A DNA stretch of 64,000 nucleotides from Datisca glomerata (GCA_003255025.1 QANY01002976.1:4645541-4709540), one strand, 5' to 3'; shown: positions 11,307 through 26,300, counted from the stretch's first letter. Notes: generated by a model not told the origin, from the letters alone. Translations and numbers: made by a program.

Positions 11307-14300
11307 CTACAATTGTGTCTGCTCGTGAAAATCCTCATAAGGAGATGACCCACTAGAAGAATCACTTTCAAATGGAGTTGTATCTCTCGGTGATGGAGGA
11401 AGGGATTCTCTTTGTTGAGAGGAAGAACCTGATGATACATATAAGAAGAGTTCAGCTAGTTTGATGGCGGGTAACTCAAGATTACATAAAGAGTAATTCT
11501 AAGTCGACCAAGTTTTGATTAAATAAGTGATGCGCTGATTATTCATACGTTGATGTTTTATCACTTATTAAAATAGTTTGTCAAATTAACCTATGAATAA
11601 TTGACACATGACTACATATATTAAACTTTGATCTATAACTTGGTTAGTGTATACTCACTCTTACGTAAAATAGGAGAAACACAAGAGTAAATTAACAGAC
11701 CTTTTTGGCCTCTAGAACGGAACTTTTTCGTGTGCCTCCTAATAAGCCGTTTAGCTTTTGTAATGGTGAGTTGCCTAGCAAATGGGGAGAACTCAGCATC
11801 ACTTTCACTCCAATCACCATGGAAGTCATTGTCAGCTTCACCTCTCATAGTGCGCAAAACAAATGCCTTAGCCTTGCGGCGTTGAGTATTGAAAAGGCCT
11901 CTTATGGAAGTTACAAATCCATCACCTGCTCCATCACTTGGACGTTTTAGCCAGGATACAGGATACTGATTAGACTTCCCCACTATACCACCTTCGTTGT
12001 CACTGAAATTGAAGTCGCTATCAAGAACGCTAGCCCCACTGGGTTCCTTTTGACTGTGTGCTTTGTCTTTGAATTTCTTACCCTAAAAGATAATGAAGAG
12101 ACTAAGAAAAGTGGCTTACAGATTGGTAAATGGGGTTTATGAACGCTACTCAAAGAACTGTATTTCCTTTTTAGGGTAAACTCTCATTTACACCCACAAC
12201 TTTTCTACATAAGCCATTTGCATCCTCCATGTTTGGGAATTAGCCAAATACACCATCCAAAACCAAACACCATCAAATTGGTAATGGAATTTGCTCACTG
12301 CACCTGTTAGAGAACTAAAAACAATTTTTAGCCAAAAAATTATTGTTGATGATAAGAATCATCTCTTTTTTGGTACAATCTTTTCATCAACAATCATTTT
12401 TGGACTAAGAAATCATTTTTAGTTGTTCTCCAACAGGTGCAATGGCCAAACACTGTTATCAACTTGACGGTGTTTGGTTTTAGAGGGTGTATTTGGCTAA
12501 TCCCCAAACGTGGGAGATGTAATTGGCTAAAAACGAAGGTGAATGGGTGTAAACAGTCAATGTGAAAAAGTTTGTGGGCGCAAATGACATATTACCTTTT
12601 ATAAATAAACATATCAAATAATTTAATTTGAAGAGAAAATATAAATAGGATATAGCAGGGAGACTATCCACCTGCATTCCTGTCACAGACTTCAAAACTC
12701 CCCAGATAATATGTTTTTTAACCCGTGAGAACAGTCTCCGCCACGTTCCAGTGAATTCAACACGATGAAATGTATCCATCAGCAACTTAAGATCGTTGAC
12801 AACAAATCTCGATCCCTCATAAGTAACCAACAGCTCGACCTAATTCAGAATATTGTTAAGACATTTTCCCCAGTGGAACAAAAATATTGCTTTACAACAA
12901 AAATGAAAAACTCACATAAACCTAACCAACCTGACTAATCTTGATATTATGAAATTCCATCATTTTCCGGGGCCTTGATCTTTTCTCTTCATGTGATGAT
13001 TTTGTTACCTTTTTTTCTTCATGGGATGACCTACCAGCTTTTATAGCTTTGGGATCTTTCAATTTACCTTTACCAGATTCGTCTTGTTGTTCAATGGAAG
13101 ATCCAAGTGGTCCACTTTTTGTGGAAGACATGCTCTGTAACACAAGTTCATTGGCGACAGACTCTGCAACTGTCTCTTCCCATGTCCTGTCGAAAGAAGA
13201 AGTTCTTCTTAACTCTGGGGTTGATCCTTGGTTTTGCGAATTTGATGCCTGCACGAAGATCTCAAGAAAGTCCTTAAAAATGCAGCAAAATTTTAAGAAC
13301 AGAGAAGTCATATCCCAATATAAATCCTGCCTAAACAGAATTTAAAATGTAACGTAATGGAATGGAATGAAAACACAATGGAGAGTTCCTTATAAATACA
13401 CATTCTTGTGTTTAGTTAGTAATCTGTCAATTTTCATGAATCTCCATTCATATATCTCTTTCATGTAATCCTCATTCCATTCCTAAATAACAATATCCCA
13501 CTCTTTCAATATCACTATTGATCATCTCTTCTCCCTCTTATACCTTATTTTTCCATTTTGATTGACAATTTCATTACATTCCATTACTTTACATTACGCT
13601 GAACCAAACACCACTTTATGATTTCTATTAATACTGCCTAAGAACCACAGAAAGAAGGCTCTCTAAACTTACTTGAGCAGACTCTGTGTGAACAGAGACT
13701 TGATCAGTTACAGAAGTTGAGGCACCTGGTCTGGATGAAGCCTCAGACTCTTTTGTTGAATGGCTGCTTGATGTAGAAGCTTCATGGATTGAAGAACCTT
13801 TCTTCACACGTTTTGAACCAGCAGTTGTTGAAACCTTCCAAACTTCCTACGTGTGCAACACAAGCTCAACTACCTTAGCTTCTCTACCAAGCTTCTAACA
13901 AGGGTGGCTTGCTTTAAGAATTTATTAAATAATATCAAAGAACCAAAGTGCCAACTGACCTGCCGTCGTTGAGAATCTTGTTCTTCTTCAGGGAAAAAAT
14001 ACTCCCACATCATTCGATACATTGTCTCCGTCAAATGGATCTTGAGAGGGTAAATCTCAACCTAAGGACAAAATATTTCGTTAAGATAAAAACTTCAAAG
14101 GAGTCTTTAAAAAAATCATGTAACCTAAACAAATATGTGATTCCGAAGAAAAGAAAACTGCTTATAAAAACATTCTTTGTTAAGTCAATATACATCATTC
14201 CAAAGTATGAGTTTCAATTGTAGATAAGCCTGCAACGAAATTGTTATTCTTTTATATATAGCAGCATCTATTCTTTTCTAACTACAACAAAAAAATATAT

Positions 14301-17300
14301 CTGTAAATTATCCAACATTCCCTATAGTTTGTGTTAATTACACAAAAATCCCCTTTAGTTTCAAAACCTACACGGACACTCCCTCACACCTTGCACTTTT
14401 TTTAAAGATTTCATATTCTCAAACAATGCTTTAGAAGTTATAGTATGTAGACAAATAAAATTAAGAATATAATAAATAATGATCTATCAATATGAATTTC
14501 GTAAAAAGAATGCAAATTGTGAGGGTGTTTTGGAAAAATATTTGTATGGACTTATTTGTACGCAAGACGAAACTAGAGGAGTGTCCGTTGTAATTGAGGT
14601 AAACTGCAGGAGATGTAGGTGTAAATTTACCCCAATTTTTTATCCTGTACAGGTATTTGTATTAGAAAGAAATTGAGATTTACAAAAAAAAAGTTTTTTT
14701 TTCAAACAAAAAAAGGGTCTGACTGGAAACGTGGATCCAGAGAGAGAATCCACTATTTTCAGAAAAATGAAGGATTTAAACACAAAAAATATCAAGAAGT
14801 TAGACACTCCCAGAGAACTCAAAAATCGGTAAAGACCCCACTAGTCTTCACAAAAGTTGATCAGTAGTTTGAATACTCTCTATAGATTACCGTTGTAAAT
14901 ACCCTTCTCTGGGATGTTTCTTTTCTATTTTTTTTTCATATTTTTTCTGATAAGAAACTGAAATTTCATTTAAACAAAAGAAGTACAAATAAAAGGATGA
15001 GAGAACAAGAAGTCCTTTCAACCTAAGAAAACTAAAACATTACAAACAACTCTCAAACCAACTACTCATTCCTAAGGACCATAGGTTATTTTCCATAAGC
15101 AATACCTAACATATGAATTCAGGTTACTACTACTAGCGGAAAAAAATCCCATCAGAAAGCAGCGTACAACATCACAGGGCGTACTCCACAGCTGCTACTA
15201 GTCCATGTTCCGCAGGTCATAACTTAACGTTGACAGATTTTCTACATAACTTAACATTGACAGATTTTCTACATAACTTAACGTTGACAGATTTTCTACG
15301 CAGCTAATAGAGGAGCAAATAACGAAAACTATTCTTTCACCATCGGCTTCCAAACCAGAGTCCAAGGGTTAATTTCTCTCCATTGCATCTTCACATAACC
15401 AAATGGACCAATCTTGGTGGAAAAAGTCCATCTGACATCACGATCCACACAAATTGAGGTTTATTGTCATTTTACCAACCTCTAAAGCTTAACAAAAATA
15501 TTTGTAGAATCAGTCGTTGCTATCAGAATATCAGTCCTGATTCTTTTTCTTTTGGGATAAGAAAATTAATCCTGATAAATTACTATTATACTTGAATTGA
15601 AAAAAAAAAACAAGTGTACTAATATTACTTGGAAGAGTTCAAGGAGTGAGTTTCCATCCCTCGGAGCTCCCTGCTTTGCATCAACACGAAGCATGACTTT
15701 TCTGCAGCCAATAAGCAGATATAAAAAAATATTAAGAATGAAGAACTTGAAGAGACATCAAAGTATCTAGGTAGAGTAATGGCGCACTGGTGGAGGCAAT
15801 GTGCTACTCCTTACAGTACCAAACGGATATTTCACATGGTCAAATGTATCTGATCTCTGGTATTCTGTCTTAAGAAAATGACCCTTAGCTTTTTATACGT
15901 AATGGAAGAACTAGGTTTACTTTAAATTTAGGTGGATAAAATCCCCCAAATGGAGAACATTCATGTGTATTTGAAACGGAGAAGACCTAATATTTTTAAT
16001 TGTTGCATAGAAATTAAATATGTAAAGAATGATAATCAAACATAATAATCCTCTAGACAGGCCTGGTCATTTGTCTATTTAGAACTATGGTTATAATGAA
16101 TGACCTTTTCCACCCCTCCCTGGTTCTCTAGAATATACCTACATGGTTACATGATCGATGGAAGTGGACAGCTATTATTCTCTCCAATCAGAGCAGGTTA
16201 TTGATCATTAAAATGAAGGGTAAAGTATATATTACACTCTTAAAGTTTACATTTTCTGTTATTTTAGTTTCTAATATTTCAATTCTTTCGTTTTACTTCC
16301 AAAAGTTTCAAAATGTTGTCAACATAGCTCTTCTGTTGACTACTGTTTAACATTAATCGGTTCATGTGACCCCTAAGTGTTTGATAATATCAATCATATG
16401 TGTCAAACTTTACCCGCAAGAGTGTAATAAGTATCTTACCCTAAAAGGAAATAAATAGTAGTAGTAGACAGAGTAATATCATGATTGGAACCAACGATAA
16501 GAGACACCAGTTACAATAATGTACTAAAGAAGCATGATAGTTCCGTACTTTCCCCATTCTGGTGGAGGATTCCATGCAGATAAAAGCATATCAGATTTGG
16601 CATTGGGAAGGCAGTTTCGCACAACAAAATATTTTGTAGTAAACTGAGCAACACCAACATCCTTGTAATCACGGTCAAAGTCGTAAATCTGCGGTAAGAT
16701 ATTATAATTAGGTAACATCATTCTTCCAAACCAAATGCCACCATATGATAGTCTAATCACAGTACAATCAACAGTATCTGAAAACAATGAAAAACTTAGA
16801 CAGCCAACTATGCATGGAAATCAAATAAGAGCATCTCTGAATCTAATGCAATTACACAAATTTTAGATTATTTACTAGCATAGACATCAATGTCATCAAA
16901 ATACTGACAAAAAGGAAAAAAAACATCAATGTGGAAACCATTCAATGTAGACACTAACCATGTCATTTATCTCTGCTTCTGCAAAAGATTTACCATCGAC
17001 AAGCATGCTCCAGACAACTTTGTTAATTTGTAAGGATATACGCATGGCGTACGAAGGACTTTTGTTCTTCTCCTTCTCCATTAGTCGTATTTGAGCAGCC
17101 TTCTGCAATGCCATCCTCAACGAAGCAGATGCTGTCTTCCTAGACATCTGTGCATTTACAAGCTCCCGCTTTAATCCTTGAACCTGAAACAAAAAATCGT
17201 ATTTGTATCACTAATATACTTTATAAATAAAATAAAAAGCTAGAAAACATAAAGCAATCCTGGATTTCCCTTTTTTGCTTTCTGAGGCACGTTTTATTTT

Positions 17301-20300
17301 TCTTTTTAAATCCACAGTGCTAAATCAGCAGATTGACTAATAAGTTCCGCTGAAGTCCCAATTTCTATACCTACCTCACTGATAGTTGATAAGGTCGCCC
17401 AGGCAACATAAAATCGACCATCGACCAACGGATTGCTCATGTGCAAACAATTTCGTGAAGCAAAGATGACAATAGGAGATAAGTCATTTTAAACCCATCC
17501 CATCCGAAAGTTTAAAGGACTGTAAGGCACTATATACAAAATACACTTTCTATAAGAAGGAAACAACGTACTCATGCATGGACTTCCACAGATGCATGCA
17601 TAGCAAGCACCTGAGCTTGAAAAAGACAAAGAATAAGAGCTAGAACTACTCTTAAGAATGATACATGATAAGACAGCAAATGTGTAGATAAGAGCTATAA
17701 GTAGTGTTGAAATTATGCTCAAAGCGATCACACTATCCTACAAGTAAACTTATGCGGGCAGAAGCAACAAAAATGCAATATAATTCTGCGGCATGTTCAA
17801 TGTTCAAAGATAATTCACAACAAAGACAAATATCTCATATATGCTTTAACTATTAACTACAAGAGAATGGGGGCAGAACAGCCAATCACAGCCCAGTTTG
17901 CTATGGAGGTATAATTTTATATGCGGTACAGGGCCATCTTAAAAATCAGAGCCAACTCTATCTCCTTAGGAGTGTTATCGATTCGGTTCGGTGATATATC
18001 GAGCCTATTTGGACCGTGAATGGTATATAAACCGAACCGAAAGTTTCAGTTTGGTTTGGCTCTAACAGTTCAGTAGCAATTTTAAACTGAAGTTTTAAAC
18101 AGAACCGAAACTTCGGTTTTTTTTTTTGTACGAAGCCGAACCGAACCGTAGGCACTTCTAGAACCGATTCAACTATTAATTTCGGTTCAGTTTCGCCGGT
18201 TCGGTATAATTAGAACACCCCTACTCTCTTTATATACCACAGAGTAGAAACTTATGTTAGTTCGATTCTCACTATCAATTCTTCACGGAGTTGATGCGTT
18301 ATACTTCTAAGGAAAATATTTCAGAGGCCTAATTTCACCATGACACCAAAGAGCAAGAATCAAATTGTTATGCAAATTTAGGCACGCAACCATGCTTAGA
18401 TCTTTTCAGGAAATGCACCATATTCACGAGGTCAGATTCTCACCAACAATGATTTTCCACCAGTAATCATCCAAATGTCACCTTCCTTCTCTTGATGTGG
18501 ATCACCAGAAGCATCATACTGAAGAGACAGTTTTCTTAAATCATTGAGAAGCAACTTCCGCTCTCGGTCTTTCTCTTCCAGGTTAATTTTTGCAAGTTCT
18601 ACTTCCTCAACACCATCAGGGACCACCTCATCTGCCTCCTCTTCGACGTCTTCATCATCTTCAGAAGGAAAAGACAAACTACTTTTTCGAGGCCTGAATC
18701 ACATGCAAACTCAGATTTTCAAAGGGTTACGAATAAATGCGTCAAATTACACTCATGATGCACAAATTTTGGATCCCCCCACTCCAAATTGATAAATCTC
18801 AAATATTGATCACATTTTTTATAAGAAACAAAGGTTTTTCATTAATAAGAAATAATTTACAAAAGAGGACAGGAAATCCTCAGTACTGCAAGGCTTTAAA
18901 ACTTCCCCAGTACTATCCCAATAATCTCACTTTCCAAAATCTACACAATTTACAACGCCTCTCCAGTTTGAGATAACCAAAAACATATTGATCACATTTC
19001 AACAGTCAGTGTTCAACAAAATTAAAACAAGTCAGCAAATGAATGCGGATAGGACACTCATGTAAATTTTCTGTTTGTTAATAAAATAATCTACTTAAAT
19101 CAAGATGGTGGTAAGCTAATTAAAGCAGAATGTCAATATAGTAGCACTAGTTAAATAACATAGCATATAAATACATTATTTTAGAAGGAATTTGAAGACA
19201 GAATACAAATAAAGCTACTGAGAGCCTGCAGCCAACGCTCCCAACTTTAGAATGAGTACTGGCATTTTCTGAATACATCAATCTCACATTTAATCACAGA
19301 AATAAAAGACTTCAGACTTCAGATTTAAAATAACAGAAAATGTAAAACCATTTTGCAAGATGAAATATGAACTTCCGATATTTATAAAAGGCACACACAA
19401 AATAAACAAGTTCAAGTTTTGAAGTAGGTCCCTCACATTCCTATAAAAAGTAGGTTCCTCATACAACAATAAACAGAAGATGTTTCCAGGAGCACAACAT
19501 GAAACAAAATAGTAGAGTCCAACAGATGAGCAAAAGAGAAAATATACAGCTACTTACTTAGGGAGCACAACATGAAACAAAATAGTAGAGTCCAACAGAT
19601 GAGCAAAAGAGAAAATATACAGCTACTTACTTAGGAAGAAAATATACAGCTACTTACTTAGGAAGACGAGCAAAGAGAAGGTTAGTCAAAACATCCAGCA
19701 TCACCTGAAACTGACGAGATGTCATTGTTGCCGTTATGTTATGAGAATTGAATGTGAGCTCCTTTAAAGGCTTCACCTACAACAGATGATTATGCAAGAC
19801 CATGAGGTTAAGTATAAATCTAGTTTAACAGATGATTACGCAAGACCATGAGGTAAAAATCTAGTTTTAAAAATTGTATGAGGGAGAGAGATGGCAGATG
19901 AGAGACGAAATAGAGACGTAGGATTCAGAATTTGGACAGGCTCTCGCTAGAATTATTATGAGAGTAATAACACCTTTGTAGAAAACAATTTCACGGAGGG
20001 ACAAAATGGAAAAAATTGACGACGACAAAGCCTTTGTTCGAAAGATTGAAGCCAACGTGATGAAAGTAGGGAAGAAGAGTTTTTGAATAAAAAGAATTAA
20101 GAAGGGAGAAATGTACTACATTCTCTTTCCAGAACAAGTCCATAACAGAAGCTTCAACTTCAATTTAGATCTGGAGACAACAGGGAAACTGAAAAAGGAG
20201 ATGGCGAGTTTAATTAGGCCAAAGGAGGGTAAGTTTGCTTTTAGAAAGATCCAAGGAAATAGTTTTATTTTCTTATGGTAGAGAGAGTGGGAAGTGATAG

Positions 20301-23300
20301 GGGAAGGAGGATTGTGATCACTAAATATCAGAATGGCGGATGGAAAAACAACTTGATTATTCCAGAAGGTAGAAATCAAGAAGAATGGTATAATTTTGTA
20401 AGTATTTTGGAGGTAGAGTATAGTGGTAGTCGAGGGTGGAAAGATAAAAAAGAAATCAGCTTTAATGACGGAAGAAAAGGAGAGGTTCTTACAAATAGAT
20501 CCTATGCTGAAGCATTGAAGTCACCTCAAAATTGTTATGAAGACTGTGGCTGTATCTCTGATTACGAGAAGTTTAAAAAGGAGAGGGAGGATGATCTGTT
20601 TGGAAAATGGTTGAAAGCTATTGTTTGTGTTCGAGAAGATACAAGATATGATTGGTGGGAAATACAAAAAATGTTAAGATGCAAGCTAAATTTTGGCCTA
20701 TACACCTTCATCCTTTTTTGGATGATAAAGCTCTGTTTTTTGGCAGAAATAAGAGACATGCTGAGGAAGTGGTTCAGTTGGGAGAAATTCTGGGGAAAGA
20801 ACAGATTCCAGTGAAACTTGAACATTGGAAATGGACAATAAACTGCAAAACTGAAAGAAAAGCATGCAATGGTGGTTGGATTGAAGTGCAAGGAGCTCCA
20901 TTTGCTTTATGGAATAAAACTTTCTTTGAGACGGTTGGAAGAGAATGTGGAGGCTTGGTAGAAATTGCTCATGAAACCGTCAAATTTACAGAGCTACAAT
21001 ATGCAAAGATAAAAATTAAGGGTCTGGCTTCTGGGTTTATTCCCGCGGTAATGAAATGGCCAGTCCTGGGAGACACTTTCCTGATAGGCTTAAATCCTGT
21101 TCAAGAAATTTCGAAACCAATATTTGGAGAAAAGAAACTGTATGCAAGGAAAAAAATTAAAAACAGTTCGACAAGATAAGTCAACGAAAAATTGTAGAGA
21201 AGAGCTGAAGAAGATGATGACGTGGGAATTTTAATGCTGGTGGGAGAGGTGGCGGATTGAGAGGACACCTAAATCAAGATTATGACAAAGAAGAAATGAT
21301 GGTGCATGGATATATGGAAAGAGACATAGTGCAGGTGGCGGATTGAGAGGACACTTAAATCATAATCAAGAAGAAACGATGGAGCATGGATATGTGGAAA
21401 GAGACAAGGGGAATTTGAAGAGGCGAAGCTTTGAAAATCCAAAAGTAAGCGCATTAAATATTTGGGTAGATGTGAAAAGATTGGGAAAAGTAGGCATTAA
21501 TGAAGGAAAAGATAATTCCAGAAATGCAATCTCAGACTCAAAATTGGACCATTTGAAAAATACAATTCAAAATGAAAATCAAATGGGCTAATGCCTTTAC
21601 AGGGACTGAGAGAGCCTAATTGGGCCGGAAAAAAGAAAATGAATAATGATAAAAATGAAGGGAAGCCCAAAAATAAATTTTCAGCAAATACCCAAGCAGA
21701 AGAGACGAAACAACGATTTGAGGAATGACATGTCCAGATTTAATGGTTCGATTATTATAGAAAAAAATGGATGAAGTCTGCTAAACCTTCAATTCTATGT
21801 TAATCTGCTTCAGATGTTGATGATGAAGATAGCGACTATTTAGAAGATAAAGAGAGCATAGATTCGGAAGTTGATAAAGAAATTTCAGAAATGGGGGACT
21901 CGGTTAATGATATTTTTATCGAAGAAGATCGGGATAAAGCCATAGAGAGGTATTCTCTGGATAAAGATAATCGGCAAAAGGTACACTTTTCCACTAATAG
22001 CCCGGAAAAAAATTTAATTGAGGAAGGAGAACTTCTAAAAGTCTCATCTTCTAATCTTTTCACCGAACCGTTTTTTGGAGAGAACAATTCTGACTTGAAT
22101 GAGATTTCTTCTAAAACCTCTCTAGAGGCGCCATTGAGAGAAGATTTAGGTCAAAATGAAATATCTGTTCAAGATTCTTTAAAAGAAAAAAGAAGCAGTA
22201 ATTTAGAGGAAACTCTAGGAGTAAGAGAGTAAATGCTTTTGATGATAGAAAATTAACAAAAGATGAGGGGCCTAGAGTTAGGATTTTGCAAGAATTAGAG
22301 AGATATTGGGTGAGGAATGGGAGCTGTTCCAGATTCTGCTTTCTAAGCTGAATGTGGAAGTAGTACTGAAGTAGTTCTGTTTACATTCGGTTTGAGTGCT
22401 TTTCAAGGCTATCCAGTTTTTATGAAGATTCTTAGTTGGAATGTGAGGGGGTTAGGGTGTCCTAAAAAGAGGAAAATTGTTAGGGATGTCATTTTGAAAG
22501 AAAATATTGATCTAGTTTCTCTACAAGAGACTAAGTTGGAAGATATAGATGGGAGGATGATGAATAACATTTGGGGAAAGGGATTTAAAAATTGGTCGTT
22601 TATTCCTTCTATAGGAAGAGGAGGGGGGATAGTTGTAGTTTGGGATGTGAGAATTTTAAATGCTGTGGAGTTTGTCGTGGGTGAGTTTTCTGTGTCAGTC
22701 AAGTTTTCTGTGGTGGTTTTCTGGCATTTATGGTGCGAATAGATGTAGCATTAGAAACTGGTTTTGGGAGGAGTTAGCAACTTTGTATGGTTTATGTAGT
22801 CCTAATTGGTATCAAGGCGGTAATTTTAACGTGGTTAGGTTTCAATCTGAAAAAAATGGGGTTCAATAGGGTCACTAGAAGCATGAGAAGCTTTGATAGC
22901 TTTATCCAAGAGTCTGAACTGAGGGATATTAGATTACATAATGCAGAATTTACGTGATCAAATTTGAGGGAGAGGTTGGTTTGCAGCAAAATGATAGATT
23001 TCTTTTTACCATAGGTTGGGAGGATATATTCTTAAATGCGAGGCAAGAAGCCTTATCGAGGGTCACTTCTGATCATTGTCCAATTATCTTAGATACTATT
23101 GCGTTTAAGTGGGGTCCAACCCTTTTAGATTCGAGAACATATGGCTAAATCATGGTACTTCCAAAGATTGTGTTCGAAGATGATGGGAGGAGCCTCAAAA
23201 CTTTAGATGGGAAGGATATAAATTTGCAAGGAAGCTTGATCATCTGAAAAAGAATTTCAGAGAATAGAATAAAATGGTGTTAGAAAATATAGGTTTTGAA

Positions 23301-26300
23301 AAAAGGGCTATTATTTCCAAAATTAAGGAGTTAGATGATAAGGAGATTTTAGATCATGGTAATCTGGAGCTAAGATCAAAGAGTGATGAGTTAAAATTAA
23401 GATTGGAGAAGGTCATATCGGTGGAAGAAATTTCTTCGAAGCAGAAGGCAAAAATTGATTGGATTAAGGATTGGGAGAATAACTCAAAGATGTTTCATAG
23501 AATAGCAAGTGGGAGGAAAATTAAAAAGTTGATGAATAAGTCAGTTGTGGATGATGGATCTATTCTGGAGGATGAAGAAGATATTGTTAAAAAAGTTTTG
23601 AGATTTATTCAGGATCTTTGTTCAGAAAAAGAGGAGAATTTTTTTGACATTTTGGGCCTGGATTGGGCTCCAATCTCTTCAGAAAGAAGGTTGTGGCTTG
23701 AAAGGCAATTTGAGGAAGAAGAGGTCAAAAGGGCAGTTATGGAATGCAATAGAGATAAATCACCAGGTCCTGATGGCTTCACGATGGCTATTTTTCAAGA
23801 GTGCTGGGATATTCTCAAGTTGGATGTGATGAAAGTTTTTCATGAACTTCACAGTAACGGAGTGGTGAATGCGTGTAACAATGCAACTTTCATTTGCCTA
23901 CTTCCAAAGAAATTAAAAGCAATGAGATTGGCTGAATTCGGACCTATAAGCTTAGTTTACAGCATTTACAAGATCCTGGCAAAGGTGTTGGCTGCTAGAT
24001 TAAGAGAAGTTTTGGAGGAAATTGTTTCTACAAATCAATGGGCTTTTGTTAGAGATAGGCAGATTTTGGACATGGTGCTGGTGGCAAATGAGATTATTGA
24101 GGATTATAGAAGTAACAAAAAAGAAGGAATTGTCTTCAAAATTGACTTCGTAAAAGCTTATGATCATGTGAATTGGAATTTTATTGATTTAGTCCTAGAG
24201 AAAAAGGGTTTTGGAGTGATTTGAAGAAAATGGATTAAGGGTTGTTTGAACTCAGTCAAATTTTCAATGATCATTAATGGGAGATCTAGAGGAAAATTCA
24301 AAGGTTCTAGAGGCTTGAGACAAAGGGGACCCCATATCTCCTTTTTTATTTACATTAGTGGTCGATACATTAGTGGTCGATGTTTTAAGCATATTGGTTT
24401 CGAGAGGTATAGATAATGTTGTTTTAGAGGGTTTTGAAATAGGAAGAAATAGATTAGATGTGTCTCATTTGCAATTTGCAGATGATACTATCTTTTTTAT
24501 CCCTGACAGTAAAGAGAGGTTTGAAAATTTGATGAACCTAGTTAAATTGTTTTGCTCTCTTTCTCCGGATTGAAAATTAATTTAGAGAAGTGTGTAGTGG
24601 CAGGGATTAATATTAATAATCTAGTCCTGAACGAGTTTTCCAACATTGTAGGATGCGGTGTGGGATCTTGGCCTATGAAATATTTAGGCCTCCCTCTTGG
24701 AGGTAATCCCAATTCCTTGGAATTTTGGAATCCGGTTGTTGAGAAGGTGAAGAAAAGATTGGATGGGTGGAAAAAAAGACTATTTTTCTAGAGGAGGCAG
24801 GTTAGTTTTGATACAAGCTGTTTTGAGAAGCATCCCTATTTATTACATGTCTATTTTTAGACTACCACCGAAAGTAGCCAGCATCTTAGAAAGATTGATG
24901 AGAGATTTTTTTGGGAGGTGTTGAGGAAGGGAGAAAAAATCACTTAATTAGATGGGAAGAGGTTACTAAAAGCAAGGATCTAGGTGGGTTGGGCATAGAG
25001 AATCTTTTGTCTAGGAATAAAGCACTTTTAGGGAGGTGGCTTTGGAGGTTTCCTTTGGAAAATGATTTTTCGTGGGTTTCTGTTATCAAAAACATTTATG
25101 GTACTCATTCCAACGGATGGAACTCGGTGGTAAGTGGTTCTTTTAAAAAACGTTGGAAGTTTATTTCTAGAGGACTTGAGTCTTTTCTCAATGGAGTTTC
25201 TCTGAACTTAGGTGATGATAAGAAAATTAAATTCTGGGAAGATAGATGGTTGGGTGATAAGGCTTTTTCTGCTCCTTTTCCAAGCCTTTTTTTAGTCTCT
25301 TTGAACCATAATAATAAAGTTGGAGACTTGATTCTTTCTTATTCTCCACTCTCTTGGAATTTATCCTATAGAAGAAACCTTACTGATTCAGAAATGGGGG
25401 AGTATCTTAATTTGTTGTCCTTGCTCAACTTTTGTTCTTTTAATTTTGAAGTGATGGACAAAAGGGTGTGGGAACTTGACAAATCAGGGGTTTTCTCTTG
25501 TAAATCCTTTATGAATTTTATTTCTAGTGATGTGGATTCCCATCAATCCTTCCCTTTTCTTCTAATATGGAAATCTTGTTCTCCTTCCAAAGTTAGTTTT
25601 TTTATGGCCATTAGTATTAGGAAAGGTAAGTACTGCTGATACACTTCAAAAGAGAAGACCTTATATGTGCTTATCTCCTTCTTGGTGTGTTTTGTGCAAA
25701 AGCAACTTTGAGAGTTCAAACCATCTTTTTCTGCATTGTCCTTTAGCTTCTTCATTATGGAATCGGTTGTTGTTGTTGTTTGATCTAAGCTGGGTGCAGC
25801 CTTGTTTAGTGGAGATGTTGATTAGATTGGATTTCGGTGGTGAAAATAAAAAGAAAAATGTTTTGTGGTATCACGTGGTCTTTGCAGTATTTTAGGTCTT
25901 TTGGCTTGAGAGAAATGAAAGAATTTTTGAAGACACGGTTGCTGATGAATCTATTTTATGGAAGAAAATTATTCTTTTGGCTTCTTCTTGGTCGTCAAAG
26001 TCGAAGCTTTTTAAAGATACCCCTTGGTCTTCTTTCTTTGATAATTGGAATTTGTTATGGATGTAGCTGTGTGTAATATTGGATTTCAGTGTTTGTTTTG
26101 TTCTTGTTCTATTCAGTTTTCAGTTTTTGGTAGATTACTCATCCTCCAAATCCTGCTCTTGTACTCTTTTTTTTGTTATTAATATATATATTTTTTGTTT
26201 CCTATAAATAAAAGGAAAACTATACACTTGGTTGGTATTATGAAATGTGTGCGTGCGTGTGAGTGCGTGCATTGAGGTGCACTACATTGATGCATGCACC

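Larger units (their letters stand above)
19871..26215 (+). mobile_element. Near full-length L1-type LINE in SABRE intron 12, antisense to the gene
   Basis: The element runs from a purine-rich 5' part (about 19871) through a gag-like ORF1 relic and an ORF2 relic (endonuclease, reverse transcriptase, zf-RVT) to a 3' UTR that ends in TTTCCTATAAATAAAA at about 26215. Both ORFs are broken by a modest number of frameshifts and stops. The order EN-RT-zf-RVT and the DUF4283-like ORF1 place it in the plant L1 clade. Exact target duplications were not found. Confidence 0.88.

Noticed and set aside
15218..15298. Direct repeats of 27 bases that might suggest a CRISPR-like array
   Set aside because: The units are adjacent with no spacers and the DNA is plant nuclear.
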